DNA from: an uncultured Sphingomonas sp.
GTDB taxonomy: Bacteria; Pseudomonadota; Alphaproteobacteria; Sphingomonadales; Sphingomonadaceae
Assembly (NCBI RefSeq): GCF_913774285.1
Contig: NZ_CAJYHX010000001.1
Location: forward strand, 22,625-86,624
DNA length: 64,000 bases
Reading direction: 5' to 3'
Below the pieces are notes generated by a model. It made no database searches and had not been told where the DNA came from. It saw only the letters and a list, made by a program, of their open reading frames with translations. Every line of letters starts with the position of its first letter. The first letter of the stretch is position 1. Position numbers and translations under genes: made by a program. This document shows positions 36,922-46,074 of this stretch, piece after piece.

Positions 36922-39588
36922 TTACCCGCTGTTGCGCAGCGCGGTGGCGATCGCGTTGATCGACAGGAGGATGCCCTCGCCGATCCGCGGATCCGCCTCG
37001 CCCGCACGATGCCGCTTCATCAGCTCGATCTGGAGCAGGTTGAGCGGCTCGATATAGGGCAGGCGCAGCCGGATCGAAGTGTCGAGCAGCGGATGCTTTT
37101 CCAGCAGACGCGTCTGGCGGGTGACCTGAAGCAGCCCGTCCTGGGTCTGCTGCCAGCCGTCCTTGATCCGCCCGAAGATGGCGTCGCGCAGCGCTTCGTC
37201 CTCCACCAGCGCGGCATAATGGCTGGCGATGCCCATGTCGGACTTGGCGAGCACCTGCTCCATATTGTCGAGCGTCGCGCGGAACAGCGGCCAGGCGGTG
37301 GCCATCTCGCGCAGCAGTCCCTTGTCCTCGAACGACTCCAGCGCCGCGCCGACGCCGTACCAGCCCGGCAGCATCACCCGGGCCTGCGCCCAGCTGAACA
37401 CCCAGGGGATCGCGCGCAGGTCCTCGATCGCATCGCTCTTCTTGCGGCTCGCCGGGCGCGAGCCGATCTTGAGGCCGGCAATCTCGGCGATCGGCGTCAT
37501 CTGGCGGAAGAAGGTGGTGAAGCCCGGCGTCTCGTAGACCAGCCCACGATAGGCGAGGAAAGCGTTGTCCGAGAGCCGGTCCATGGCCGCCGCGAAACGC
37601 TCGGCATCGGCAGGTGCGAGCTGCTCGGGTTCCAGGCTGGCGAGCAACGTCGCCGACGTCATCGCCTCCAGGTTGGTCATCGCGCTTTCGGGGCTGCCAT
37701 ATTTGGCGGCGATCACCTCGCCCTGTTCGGTGATGCGGATGCGGCCCTGCACCGTGCCCGGCGGCTGGGCAAGGATCGCCGAGAAGCTCGATCCGCCGCC
37801 GCGCCCCACCGCGCCGCCGCGACCGTGGAACAGCTGCATTGCGATGCCGGCTTCCTCGAACACCGGCTTGAGCGCGGTCGAGCCGCGGCTCAGCTGCCAG
37901 GTGGAGGTGAGGTACCCCCCATCCTTGTTCGAATCGGAATAGCCGATCATCACTTCCTGGTGCCCGCGTGCCGCCGCGATGGCCGCGACTTCGGGCAGGC
38001 CCAGCCAGGCCTGCATGATCGGGGGCGCGGCTTCGAGGTCGGCGATGGTCTCGAACAGCGGGATCGCCATGATGTGCGCCTGCGGGGTCTCCCCCGGCAC
38101 GTAGAGCCCCGCTTCCTTCAGCAGGATGTGCACTTCGAGCAGGTCCGAGACCGACTGCGCCATCGAGACGATATAATGTCGGATGCAGTTGCGGCCGTAC
38201 CGCGCATGCGCCGCCGCCGCCTCGCGAACGATGGCGAGCTCGGAGGCGGTCTCCTCCGAATAGACGGCATAGGGGCTGGTCAGCGGCCGGGCATTGGCGA
38301 GCTCGCGGCGGAGCAGCGCGATGCGGGCGTCTTCGTCGAGCGCGGCATAGTCGTCGCACACGCCCGCCGACTTGAGCAGCTCTGCGACCACGCGTTCGTG
38401 GATCGCGCTGTTCTGGCGCATGTCGAGCGTGGCGAGGTGGAAGCCGAACGTCTCCACCGCGCGGATCAGCCGGCCCAGCGCGCCGCCGGTGGCGAGCGGT
38501 CCGCCGTCCGCAAGCCCGCGCGCGATGGCGACGAGATCCTCGCGGAACTCGGCGGGATGGCCGTAAGGCTTGGCCGGGATCGGCGAGGGCCGGCCGGGCT
38601 GCTTGCCGACCAGCTTTTCATGCGTCGCGGAAAGGCGGGCATAGATGCCGGTCAATGCGCGGCGATAGGGCTCGTCGCTGCGGCTCTTGCCGGTATCCCC
38701 GCTGGAATCGGCAAGTGCCAGCACCGCCTCGGGCACCTCGGCATGCTCGGTCGAGATCGACAGCTCGGCGCCCAGCGCATGGACCGAGTCGAGATAATGT
38801 TCGAGCACCGTCTCGGCCGCGCGGGCGAGCGCAAAGCGCATCGACTCGGCGGTGACAAAGGGATTGCCGTCGCGATCGCCGCCGATCCAGCTGCCGGGGC
38901 GCAGGAAGCTCGGCGCGCGGTCGCCCAGCGCGCGGTCCCAGCGGGCGTAGAGCGCCGGCAGCACGGGCAGGAACACGTCGCGGAAATAGGAAAGCGCCGT
39001 CTCCACCTCATCCGGCACGCCCAGCTTTTCGCGGCGCAGCACGCGGGTCTGCCAGAGCAGCGCGATCTGGCGGAGGATCGCTTCTTCCACCTGGTCGCCA
39101 TCGGGCGTTTCGGTCACGCCCTGGTCACGCAGCCGCATCAACTCGGCGATGCGGTTCTTGTGGTCGATCATCGACTTGCGGCGCACCTCGGTGGGGTGCG
39201 CGGTCAGCACCGGGCTGACCAGTGCATGGTCGAGCAGCGCCCTCACCGGCTCACGGCCGATGCCGGCCTTGGCCAGCCGCTCCAGCGCAGCGGCGACGTC
39301 GGCGTCCTTCTCTGTCGCTACCCCCTGGCGATCCTCGGCGAGATTGGCGAGCATCGAGAACAGCATGAAGCCGCGGACGAAATCGAGCGTCTCGTCGAGA
39401 CTCAGCCGGTCCAGCCCGGAATCGATCGCGCCTGCCCCGGCCACGCCACGATGCCTATCGACCGAGGTCGCGCGGATATATTCGATCCGCTTGAACAGTT
39501 CCTCGCCGCCATAAGCACGAATGACGTCGCCGAGCAGTCGTCCGAGGAAGCGGATGTCGGGGTTGTTGGTGATCGCGAGTGTGGCCAT
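36922..39588 (-). CDS. ppc: Phosphoenolpyruvate carboxylase
   Basis: An 888-residue anaplerotic enzyme that makes oxaloacetate from PEP and bicarbonate. The catalytic histidine block VLTAHPTEVRRKS (His131) is present, as are GYSDSNKDGGYL, FHGRGGAVGRGGG (PEP-binding glycine loop) and SWIGGDRDGNP. The chain ends with INAIATALRNSG, as family members do. ATG at 39588 opens the conserved N-terminus. The gene is divergent from the MpaB-type oxygenase across 72 bases. Confidence 0.98.
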   Translation of the reverse strand: MATLAITNNPDIRFLGRLLGDVIRAYGGEELFKRIEYIRATSVDRHRGVAGAGAIDSGLDRLSLDETLDFVRGFMLFSMLANLAEDRQGVATEKDADVAAALERLAKAGIGREPVRALLDHALVSPVLTAHPTEVRRKSMIDHKNRIAELMRLRDQGVTETPDGDQVEEAILRQIALLWQTRVLRREKLGVPDEVETALSYFRDVFLPVLPALYARWDRALGDRAPSFLRPGSWIGGDRDGNPFVTAESMRFALARAAETVLEHYLDSVHALGAELSISTEHAEVPEAVLALADSSGDTGKSRSDEPYRRALTGIYARLSATHEKLVGKQPGRPSPIPAKPYGHPAEFREDLVAIARGLADGGPLATGGALGRLIRAVETFGFHLATLDMRQNSAIHERVVAELLKSAGVCDDYAALDEDARIALLRRELANARPLTSPYAVYSEETASELAIVREAAAAHARYGRNCIRHYIVSMAQSVSDLLEVHILLKEAGLYVPGETPQAHIMAIPLFETIADLEAAPPIMQAWLGLPEVAAIAAARGHQEVMIGYSDSNKDGGYLTSTWQLSRGSTALKPVFEEAGIAMQLFHGRGGAVGRGGGSSFSAILAQPPGTVQGRIRITEQGEVIAAKYGSPESAMTNLEAMTSATLLASLEPEQLAPADAERFAAAMDRLSDNAFLAYRGLVYETPGFTTFFRQMTPIAEIAGLKIGSRPASRKKSDAIEDLRAIPWVFSWAQARVMLPGWYGVGAALESFEDKGLLREMATAWPLFRATLDNMEQVLAKSDMGIASHYAALVEDEALRDAIFGRIKDGWQQTQDGLLQVTRQTRLLEKHPLLDTSIRLRLPYIEPLNLLQIELMKRHRAGEADPRIGEGILLSINAIATALRNSG

Positions 39589-39660
39589 GGGCGCGATTGC
39601 TGCACTGCGAAGCGGACTCGGTCAACTTGTTCGCGCTACCAAAGTACCTAGCTTAGCAAG

Positions 39661-40506
39661 ATGAATTTCGTTGCATTTGCAACCCACAGCGTACGGCGCG
39701 CGATGATCGGCCAGGTACGTGCCGTGTTCAACGATGCGGCGCGCGGCGAAACGCCGGTGCAGCCAAGCGACGACGCGCTGTTCACGCGCGATTCGGTGCT
39801 GTGGCGGGTGCATGGCGACGTGACCACGATGATGGTCGGCGGCGTCGCGGCGCTGCTGCTGCAGATGCTGCACCCCGCAGTGCTGGCAGGCGTGTGGGAC
39901 CATTCCAAGTTCCGCCACGACATGCTCGGCCGGTTGCGCGGTACCGCGCGCTTCATCGCCCAGACCAGCTATGCCGCGCGCAACGAAGCCGAGGCGGCAA
40001 TCGCGCGCGTGCGGCGCATTCACGAGCATGTCCACGGCACCTTGCCCGACGGCACTCCCTATCGCGCGGACGATCCCCGGCTGCTCGCCTGGGTGCATGT
40101 GACGGAGGCGGTGAGCTTTCTCGACGGGTGGATCCGCTATGCCGAGCCCGGGATGACGCGTGCCGACCAGGATCGCTATTTCGCCGAGTTCGCGCGGGTG
40201 GCCGAGGCGCTGGGTGCCGATCCGGTGCCGCACAGCCGCGCCGAGGCGATGGCGCTGATCGCGACCATGCGCGCCGAGCTGCGCTACGACGATCGCACCC
40301 GCGAGGTTGCCCGGCTGCTGCTAGAGCAGCCCGCGCCCAACCTCGCGACCAAGCCCTTCCAGGCGATGACCTTCGCCGCCGCGATCGACCTGCTGCCCGG
40401 CTGGGCGCGGCAGATGCACCACCTATCCACCCCGCCGCTCGCCGCCCCCGCCGTGCGGCTGGGCACCCGCGGCGTAGCGGAGACGCTGCGCTGGGCATTC
40501 CGCTAG
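39661..40506 (+). CDS. MpaB-type oxygenase (DUF2236)
   Basis: A 281-residue protein of the MpaB/latex-clearing-protein domain (PF09995). Characteristic stretches are WRVHGDVTTMMVGGVAALLLQMLHPAVLAGVWDHS, which holds the histidines typical of the fold, and WVHVTEAVSFLDGWIRY. Characterised relatives are haem-dependent oxygenases, or maturation oxygenases such as MpaB, but most bacterial members have no known substrate. The ATG at 39661 has a poor ribosome binding site. A winged-helix/membrane-protein pair with its own operator region follows after 78 bases. Confidence 0.88.
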   Translation: MNFVAFATHSVRRAMIGQVRAVFNDAARGETPVQPSDDALFTRDSVLWRVHGDVTTMMVGGVAALLLQMLHPAVLAGVWDHSKFRHDMLGRLRGTARFIAQTSYAARNEAEAAIARVRRIHEHVHGTLPDGTPYRADDPRLLAWVHVTEAVSFLDGWIRYAEPGMTRADQDRYFAEFARVAEALGADPVPHSRAEAMALIATMRAELRYDDRTREVARLLLEQPAPNLATKPFQAMTFAAAIDLLPGWARQMHHLSTPPLAAPAVRLGTRGVAETLRWAFR

Positions 40507-40572
40507 TTTCCAATCGGGAAAGTTATCGCTTTCCAATTCGGAAAACGATGCTATCTCTTTCCACATTGGAAA
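40507..40572 (+). promoter_or_regulatory. Three TTTCC-N5-GGAAA operator-like palindromes
   Basis: Sites at 40507-40521, 40530-40544 and 40558-40572 all read TTTCC, five bases, GGAAA with no mismatch. Centre spacings are 23 and 28 bases. An extended -10-like TGCTATCTC lies between the second and third sites, and the second overlaps where a -35 would fall. The third ends 12 bases before the membrane protein's start codon. The winged-helix protein encoded second in the operon is the natural candidate to bind here. Confidence 0.7.
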
Positions 40573-40584
40573 GGGAGAATCATC

Positions 40585-41028
40585 ATGTCGAGCGTCGCCG
40601 AAGCCCAGCAAGCGCTGGCGCAAATCCACGCCAGCCGCGCCCAGCTTGCCCGCGTTGCGCACTGTCCGCCCGCGCGGCACCTGGCATTCGCCGCGCTGGA
40701 GGCCGGGCTCGTCGCCTCGCCGGCCGCTGCACCGTACCAGCTTGTCGCGCTGGTGCCGCTCGTGCTTGGCCTGGTGCTGATCGTGCGCTGGGATCGCCAG
40801 CGCCTGGGCATGTTCATCAACGGCTATCGTCGCGGACGCACGCGCCGGGTGATCGCCGCCTTCCTGCCGGTGCTCGGTGCACTCTATGGCGCCAGCGTCT
40901 ATTTCGTCTTCGCCAAGCAGGAAATCTGGCCGTCGCTGCTGCTCGCCGCGGTGATGTTCGGCATCGCGACCTATATGAGCATCGTCTGGCAGCGCGTGTT
41001 CGTGCGCGAACTCGAGGATGGCCTGTGA
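40585..41028 (+). CDS. Small membrane protein of a regulator-coupled pair
   Basis: A 147-residue protein with a polar N-terminal half, a hydrophobic segment near residues 50-68 (YQLVALVPLVLGLVLIV), and two more near 89-105 and 115-131. It resembles no characterised family that I can name. A GGGAG ribosome binding site precedes the ATG. Its stop codon overlaps the winged-helix regulator start (GTGA), so the two are co-translated. The promoter region carries three identical-pattern palindromes. Confidence 0.75.
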   Translation: MSSVAEAQQALAQIHASRAQLARVAHCPPARHLAFAALEAGLVASPAAAPYQLVALVPLVLGLVLIVRWDRQRLGMFINGYRRGRTRRVIAAFLPVLGALYGASVYFVFAKQEIWPSLLLAAVMFGIATYMSIVWQRVFVRELEDGL

Positions 41029-41342
41029 GCACCGCCGAGTTCGATGCGGTGATTCACCCGCCCGCCCGGCTGCAGATCATGGCGGTGCTGACCAACGTGC
41101 AGGAAGCCGAGTTCGCGACGCTGCGCGATCTCACCAAGGTGAGCGACTCGGTGCTGTCCAAGCACCTCTCGGCGCTGGCCGAGCCGGGCTATGTCCAGCT
41201 GCGCAAGGCTACGACCAATGGCCGGCAGCGGACCTGGGCCTCGGTGACTCGCGCCGGCCGCGCGGCATTCGAACGGCACGTCGTTGCGCTCCAGGCGCTG
41301 GCGGGGTTGGTGCCCGCCGAGCCGGTCAGCGCACCGGCGTGA
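41025..41342 (+). CDS. Winged-helix transcriptional regulator
   Basis: A 105-residue single-domain regulator of the ArsR/MarR-like winged-helix class. The recognition region reads FATLRDLTKVSDSVLSKHLSALAEPGYVQLRK, followed by the wing TNGRQRTWASVTRAGRAAFERHV. No metal-binding Cys/His set was seen, so it is not a classic ArsR metal sensor. GTG at 41025 overlaps the membrane-protein stop. Autoregulation through the palindromes at 40507-40572 is inferred from position. Its 3' end overlaps the convergent YoaK-type gene by 17 bases. Confidence 0.87.
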   Translation: MSTAEFDAVIHPPARLQIMAVLTNVQEAEFATLRDLTKVSDSVLSKHLSALAEPGYVQLRKATTNGRQRTWASVTRAGRAAFERHVVALQALAGLVPAEPVSAPA

Positions 41343-41997
41343 GGTCGGGCCGGCGCCGTGGCCGGGTCATGCTCGTCAGCAGCAGCGTCAGCACCGCGGC
41401 GAAGAGCGGCGCCAGCCACAGCGCGTTCCAGCCCCAGCGGAACTGGCTCTCGGCGCCGATCACCACCCCGCTGACGAAGCCGAGCCACAGCGCCAGATAG
41501 CGGATCCAGCCGAAGCGGTCGGCATCGCCCATCAGCGCGCCTGCCAGCTTCTGCCCCAGCTTGACCAGCGAGCCGGTCATGTAGGTGAGGCCGATCGTCA
41601 CCTCGCCGTCGCGCTGGAACACGCCGTTCTCGGTCCCCATCGCGGCGGCGAGCAGCAGCAGCACGACCGGCCCGGGCATCAGCGTCGCGACGAGGGCGGC
41701 GAGCGTCAGCAGCAGCGTCACCGCCGTCATCACCACCGGCTGGTGGCGGTGCGGACGGGCGCGGCCGATAACGCTCGACAGGATCACGCCCGCCACGAAG
41801 CTCATCACCAGCGACGCGGCGATCGCCGCATCATAACCGGAGCCGCTGCCGAGGCCGACGCCCAGCCGCGTCGAGTTGCCACTCATGAACGAGGCGAAGA
41901 AGCCGCCCAGGCTGGTGAAGGCGAGCGCATCGACGAAGCCGGCGAGCGCCGCCAGGAGGATCGCAAGCGCGATCAGCGGGGACTCGGTACGTTGCAT
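41326..41997 (-). CDS. YoaK-type membrane protein (DUF1275)
   Basis: A 223-residue integral membrane protein with about six helices. Family marks are LAGFVDALAFTSLGGFFASFMSGNS at the start and AAAMGTENGVFQRDGEVTIGLTYMTGSLVKLGQ in the middle. The function of the family is unknown. ATG at 41997 starts the conserved part. Its 3' end overlaps the regulator gene on the other strand. Confidence 0.9.
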   Translation of the reverse strand: MQRTESPLIALAILLAALAGFVDALAFTSLGGFFASFMSGNSTRLGVGLGSGSGYDAAIAASLVMSFVAGVILSSVIGRARPHRHQPVVMTAVTLLLTLAALVATLMPGPVVLLLLAAAMGTENGVFQRDGEVTIGLTYMTGSLVKLGQKLAGALMGDADRFGWIRYLALWLGFVSGVVIGAESQFRWGWNALWLAPLFAAVLTLLLTSMTRPRRRPDLTPVR

Positions 41998-42079
41998 GGC
42001 CTCTCTCTGCCCCAAGCGCAGGGGCCTCGCCAAGGGGCCGCGTTTGACTTGGGGGACGCCTGCGCGGCAAAGCGAGGGG

Positions 42080-42715
42080 ATGAACAGCTCGGTCGCCGCC
42101 CAGATCGGTCCCATCCTGCCCTGGCTCGACCTGTTCGGCATCGCCGTGTTCGCCGCCACCGGCGCGCTGGCCGCGACGCGGCACCAGCAGACCATCGTCA
42201 CCGCCACCTTCTTCGCACTGATCACCGGCGTCGGCGGCGGCACGGTGCGCGACCTGCTGATCGGCGCGCCGGTCTTCTGGGTCCACGATGCCTCGGTCGC
42301 GTCGCTGTGTCTGGGCATGTCGGCGATCGTCTGGATCACGCCCGAGCATTGGTGGAGCGATCGCACCTTCGCCTGGCTCGATGCACTGGGGCTGGCCGCC
42401 TATGCCGCGTTCGGCGCGGCCAAGGCGCTCGGCTACGGCATCCCGCCGGTGCCGGCAGCCGTGATGGGGGTGGTGACCGCGTGCGTCGGCGGCATCATCC
42501 GCGACGTGCTGGCGGGCGAGCCGTCGATCCTGATGCGCCCCGAGCTCTATGTTACCGCGGCCGCGCTTACCGCGTCGCTGTACGTGCTGCTCAGCCTGCT
42601 CGGGCTTCCACCCTATGTCGCGGGGCTGGCCTCCGCCACCGCGGGATTCGCGCTGCGCGGCGCGGCGATGATCTGGAAATGGGGTCTGCCCGCCTATCGC
42701 GGCGGCAAGAACTGA
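42080..42715 (+). CDS. TRIC/YicG-type membrane protein
   Basis: A 211-residue protein with seven probable helices arranged as two repeats of the PF03458 unit. Each repeat has a conserved glycine-rich helix: GVGGGTVRDLLIG and CVGGIIRDVLAGEP. Relatives are described as trimeric intracellular cation channels or as glycine transporters, and the ion or solute here is undetermined. The start follows AGCGAGGGG directly. It is divergent from the YoaK-type gene across 82 bases. Confidence 0.9.
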   Translation: MNSSVAAQIGPILPWLDLFGIAVFAATGALAATRHQQTIVTATFFALITGVGGGTVRDLLIGAPVFWVHDASVASLCLGMSAIVWITPEHWWSDRTFAWLDALGLAAYAAFGAAKALGYGIPPVPAAVMGVVTACVGGIIRDVLAGEPSILMRPELYVTAAALTASLYVLLSLLGLPPYVAGLASATAGFALRGAAMIWKWGLPAYRGGKN

Positions 42716-42870
42716 CGCGACATCCCCGCGACGGCGAACAACTGCGCCAGAACGGCCGCAACCGCTGCGGCGTTTGTTGCCAATTCCGACTCAAATCTGT
42801 TATGGTTACGTGGCTTTTACGCTTGTACCGCGTACGATCTCGTAAATACAAATACTTAGTGGAGGATTGC

Positions 42871-43380
42871 ATGAAACGCACGCTCTTCTTGAGCGCTTGC
42901 TGTGCTGCCGCGGTCGCAGCTGCATCGCCGGCCAATGCCGCGCAGTACAAGTTCTCGATCACCGGCAGCCAGACGGTAAAGTTCGTTCTCGATGCCTCAC
43001 CGACTCCGCCGGTCGTCGATCCGGGCAATTATTTTGTGCTCCGTGGGGTCAGCGGCACCATCAACAACGTCGCCACGACGTTCGATCTTGGCTTCGGCAG
43101 CCCGAGCTACATCTTCAATTTCGGTCTGATCAACAACACGATCGGCAATGGCTTCGTCTCGACGGGTGTCAGCCTGTTCACGGGCACCGAGGCTGCGCCG
43201 ACGTTCAAGCTGGGCACCTTCACGCTCACGCCGAACACGCCCGAACCGGCCTATACCCTCAGCATCACGGCGGTTCCCGAGCCCGCGAGCTGGGCGATGC
43301 TGCTGGCGGGCTTCGGCGCGCTCGGCGCAATGGTCCGTCGTCGCCGCGACGTGACCGTCCGCGTCCGCTTCAGCAGCTGA
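42871..43380 (+). CDS. PEPxxWA-CTERM sorting-domain protein
   Basis: A 169-residue secreted protein. The signal peptide ends at about residue 23 (SPANAAQ). The mature part is a short, Gly/Asn/Thr-rich beta-type segment with no recognised catalytic motif. The sorting tail is VPEPASWAMLLAGFGALGAMVRRRRD: a PEP motif, a hydrophobic helix and an Arg cluster, the recognition signal of exosortase systems. A GGAGG ribosome binding site precedes the ATG. Its position 1.3 kb before the PEP-CTERM glycosyltransferase/PrsKR operon suggests it is a local client. No GG-N10-GC sigma-54 element was found upstream. Confidence 0.9.
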   Translation: MKRTLFLSACCAAAVAAASPANAAQYKFSITGSQTVKFVLDASPTPPVVDPGNYFVLRGVSGTINNVATTFDLGFGSPSYIFNFGLINNTIGNGFVSTGVSLFTGTEAAPTFKLGTFTLTPNTPEPAYTLSITAVPEPASWAMLLAGFGALGAMVRRRRDVTVRVRFSS

Positions 43381-43396
43381 TCGTCTCGATCCGATC

Positions 43397-43431
43397 GCGA
43401 CGCAGCCGGTCCGGAAGATCGGCTGCGTCGC
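43397..43431. terminator. Strong hairpin between convergent genes
   Basis: A perfect 12-pair stem (GCGACGCAGCCG with CGGCTGCGTCGC, 11-base loop) sits 17 bases after the PEP-CTERM gene and 37 bases after the convergent guanylyltransferase stop. It lacks a T run on either side, so it may block read-through from both directions with the help of Rho, or protect 3' ends. Confidence 0.5.
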
Positions 43432-43467
43432 CATCAAGATCGGTGCCCGGCCCCCGGCCGCGCGGCT

Positions 43468-44526
43468 TCAGTCCTTCATCGCATCGATCAGCTTCTTCAC
43501 GTCCTGGCTACGTCCCCGCGGCAGCACCAGCACATCCGCGCCGGAGACCACCACGATCAGGTCCTGCACGCCGACGAGCGCGACGCGCTTGCCGGGTTCG
43601 CTCTGCACCAGGCAGTTGGTCGCCTCGATCGCCACCACGTCGCCGCGTACCACATTGCCGCCGGCATCGGGGTTGCTGATCGCATGCAGCGCATCCCAGC
43701 TGCCGACGTCGCTCCACCCCATCGCCACCGGCACCACCGCGACACGGGGCGCCTTTTCCATCACCGCATAGTCGATCGAGTCCGACGGGCAGGCGGCGAA
43801 GCTCTCGGCGTCGGGGAAGATCCGCGCGCCGTCGCGCCGGGCCTTGTCCATTGCCTGCTGCGCAGCGACGAGCATCTCCGGCGCGAACACGCTGAGCGTG
43901 CCGAGATACATGTCGGCACGGAACAGGAAGATGCCGCCGTTCCAGGCATGGTCGCCCGAGGCGAGCATGGCTTCCGCCCGATCACGCGGCGGCTTTTCGA
44001 CGAAGCGATCGACGCGGTGGACGCCGGGCGCCAGTTCCTCCTCGCCGATCTTGATCCAGCCATAGCCGGTTTCGGGCGAGTCCGGGGTGATGCCGAAGGT
44101 GACCAGCCAGCCTTCGTTGACGAGCGGCAGCGCCGAGTCGATCGCGGCATGGAAGGCATCGACGTCCGAGATCACATGGTCCGACGGCATGACGAGGATC
44201 GGCTCGCTGCCGCTGCCCGCCGCCATCGCGGCAAGGGCGATCGCCGGCGCGGTATTGCGGCCGATCGGCTCGAGTATCAGCGCACGCACTGCCAAGTCCA
44301 CTTGGGCGAGCTGCTCCTCGACGAGATCGGCATGAAAGGCATTGGCCACGACGATCGGCGCGGTGAAGCGCGGGCCCGAGGCGCGCTTGGCGGTCAGCTG
44401 GAGCATCGTCTCCTCGGCCGTCAGCGACAAGAGCTGCTTGGGGCGTTCGGGCCGAGACATCGGCCAGAGGCGCGTGCCCGAGCCGCCCGAGAGAATGACA
44501 GGCGTGATCGGCTTCGAATCCGGCAT
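43468..44526 (-). CDS. Mannose-1-phosphate guanylyltransferase
   Basis: A 352-residue nucleotidyltransferase that makes GDP-mannose for polysaccharide synthesis. The nucleotide-binding start is VILSGGSGTRLWPMSRPERPKQLL, and VMPSDHVI and FVEKPP are the other expected motifs. It has only the transferase part; the C-terminal phosphomannose isomerase domain of bifunctional ManC/AlgA enzymes is absent. ATG at 44526 has GGAGCC upstream. It is divergent from the glycosyltransferase operon, which fits supply of an activated sugar. Confidence 0.93.
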   Translation of the reverse strand: MPDSKPITPVILSGGSGTRLWPMSRPERPKQLLSLTAEETMLQLTAKRASGPRFTAPIVVANAFHADLVEEQLAQVDLAVRALILEPIGRNTAPAIALAAMAAGSGSEPILVMPSDHVISDVDAFHAAIDSALPLVNEGWLVTFGITPDSPETGYGWIKIGEEELAPGVHRVDRFVEKPPRDRAEAMLASGDHAWNGGIFLFRADMYLGTLSVFAPEMLVAAQQAMDKARRDGARIFPDAESFAACPSDSIDYAVMEKAPRVAVVPVAMGWSDVGSWDALHAISNPDAGGNVVRGDVVAIEATNCLVQSEPGKRVALVGVQDLIVVVSGADVLVLPRGRSQDVKKLIDAMKD

Positions 44527-44685
44527 GCGGAAAAGGCTCCCTGGTTCGGTGCTGTGGAGAATAGCTGGGCGGTCTTGCCCTCTGAAACAAGGATGGGCCG
44601 AAACGGTTGCGATACGACGCAAATTTGATGCGACCGCGCGGGCTTGGCCGTTCGTTTACCCTTCTGCGCTACACCGGGCGGCGCC

Positions 44686-46074
44686 ATGATCCGCCTGTTC
44701 AAGCATTATGTCCCGAACACCGTGCTGCTGCTCGGCCTGCTGGACATGCTCCTGCTGGTCACCGCCGGGGAGCTGGGCTGGCAACTGCGCGCGCACCAGG
44801 CGGGTATCGATGCGGGGCCGATCGGCGAGCGCGTGCCGCAGCTGGCGAGCTTCGCGCTGGTGCTCGAAACCGCCCTGGTGGCGCTGGGCGCATACGGCGC
44901 GGAGGCGCTGCAATCGCTGCGCCATGCGCTGGTGCGGTTGCTCGTCTCGATCGGCCTGGGCGTGCTGGGGCTTGGCTTCCTCTATTTCCTGGTGCCCCCG
45001 ATCGGCTTCTGGCGCTCCAACCTGCTCTACGCGGCGGTCAGCGCCTTCGTGCTCCTGCTACTGATGCGGGTACTGCTCGGCAAGACGCTGGGCGGCGCGG
45101 CGTTCAAGCGGCGCATCGTCGTGCTGGGTGCCGGCCCGCGCGCGGCACGGCTCAAGCAGCTGTCCAAGGCACCCGGCGCGAGCTTCGCGATCGTCGGCTA
45201 TGTCGCGATGAGCGACGCCAACCGGGTGATCCCGGAAGCGATCGCGCGCGACGCGATCTACAATCTCGCCGATCACGTCGTGCTGCTCAACGCCAGCGAA
45301 GTGGTGCTGGCGCTGGAGGAGCGCCGCAACGCATTGCCGCTGAAGGACCTGCTGCGGATCAAGACCACCGGCGTCCACGTCAACGAATTCTCGACCTTCG
45401 TCGAGCGGGTGACCGGCCGCGTCGACCTCGACAGCGTCAATCCCAGCTGGCTGATCTTCTCCGACGGCTTCTCCTCGGGCCGCCGGATGTCGGGGCTGTT
45501 CAAGCGGCTGTTCGACATCCTCGCCAGCCTGATCCTGCTGGTCCTCGCCTTCCCGCTGGTGATCGTCACCGCCGTGTTGATCAAGCTGGAAAGCCGCGGG
45601 CCCGCGCTCTACCGCCAGCAGCGTGTCGGCCTCTACGGCCAGGCCTTCGACGTGCTCAAGCTGCGCTCGATGCGCCAGGATGCCGAGGCGCCTGGGGAGG
45701 CGGTGTGGGCGGAGGAGAATGATCCGCGCGTCACCCGCATCGGCCGGATCATCCGCAAGATCCGCATCGACGAGCTGCCCCAATGCTGGAGCGTGCTCAA
45801 GGGCGAGATGAGCTTCGTCGGCCCCCGCCCGGAGCGCCCGAAGTTCGTCGAGGATCTGGAGCAGGCGCTGCCCTATTATGCCGAGCGACACATGGTGAAG
45901 CCGGGCATCACCGGCTGGGCGCAGATCAACTATCCCTATGGCGCCTCGATCGACGATGCCCGCCAGAAGCTCGAATACGACCTGTTCTACGCCAAGAACT
46001 ATTCGCCCTTTCTGGACCTGCTGATCCTGCTGCAGACGGCCCGTGTCATCCTGTTCCCCAGCGGCGCGCGCTGA
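44686..46074 (+). CDS. XrtA/PEP-CTERM-type priming glycosyltransferase
   Basis: A 462-residue polyprenol-phosphate sugar-1-phosphate transferase. Four N-terminal helices (about 10-130) lead to a CoA/NAD-binding-like domain (RIVVLGAGPRAARL), then the membrane-embedded bacterial sugar transferase domain: KRLFDILASLILLVLAFP, QQRVGLYGQAFDVLKLRSM, RKIRIDELPQ and VGPRPERP. It matches the TIGR03013 class tied to exosortase-associated exopolysaccharide loci. ATG at 44686 is chosen because the first helix begins there. The stop overlaps the prsK start (TGATG). Confidence 0.92.
   Translation: MIRLFKHYVPNTVLLLGLLDMLLLVTAGELGWQLRAHQAGIDAGPIGERVPQLASFALVLETALVALGAYGAEALQSLRHALVRLLVSIGLGVLGLGFLYFLVPPIGFWRSNLLYAAVSAFVLLLLMRVLLGKTLGGAAFKRRIVVLGAGPRAARLKQLSKAPGASFAIVGYVAMSDANRVIPEAIARDAIYNLADHVVLLNASEVVLALEERRNALPLKDLLRIKTTGVHVNEFSTFVERVTGRVDLDSVNPSWLIFSDGFSSGRRMSGLFKRLFDILASLILLVLAFPLVIVTAVLIKLESRGPALYRQQRVGLYGQAFDVLKLRSMRQDAEAPGEAVWAEENDPRVTRIGRIIRKIRIDELPQCWSVLKGEMSFVGPRPERPKFVEDLEQALPYYAERHMVKPGITGWAQINYPYGASIDDARQKLEYDLFYAKNYSPFLDLLILLQTARVILFPSGAR

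Noticed and set aside
42716..42870. Sigma-54 promoter before the PEP-CTERM protein gene
   Set aside because: No GG-N10-GC pair with correct spacing was found. The closest TGGC...TTG match is off by one base and lacks the final C.
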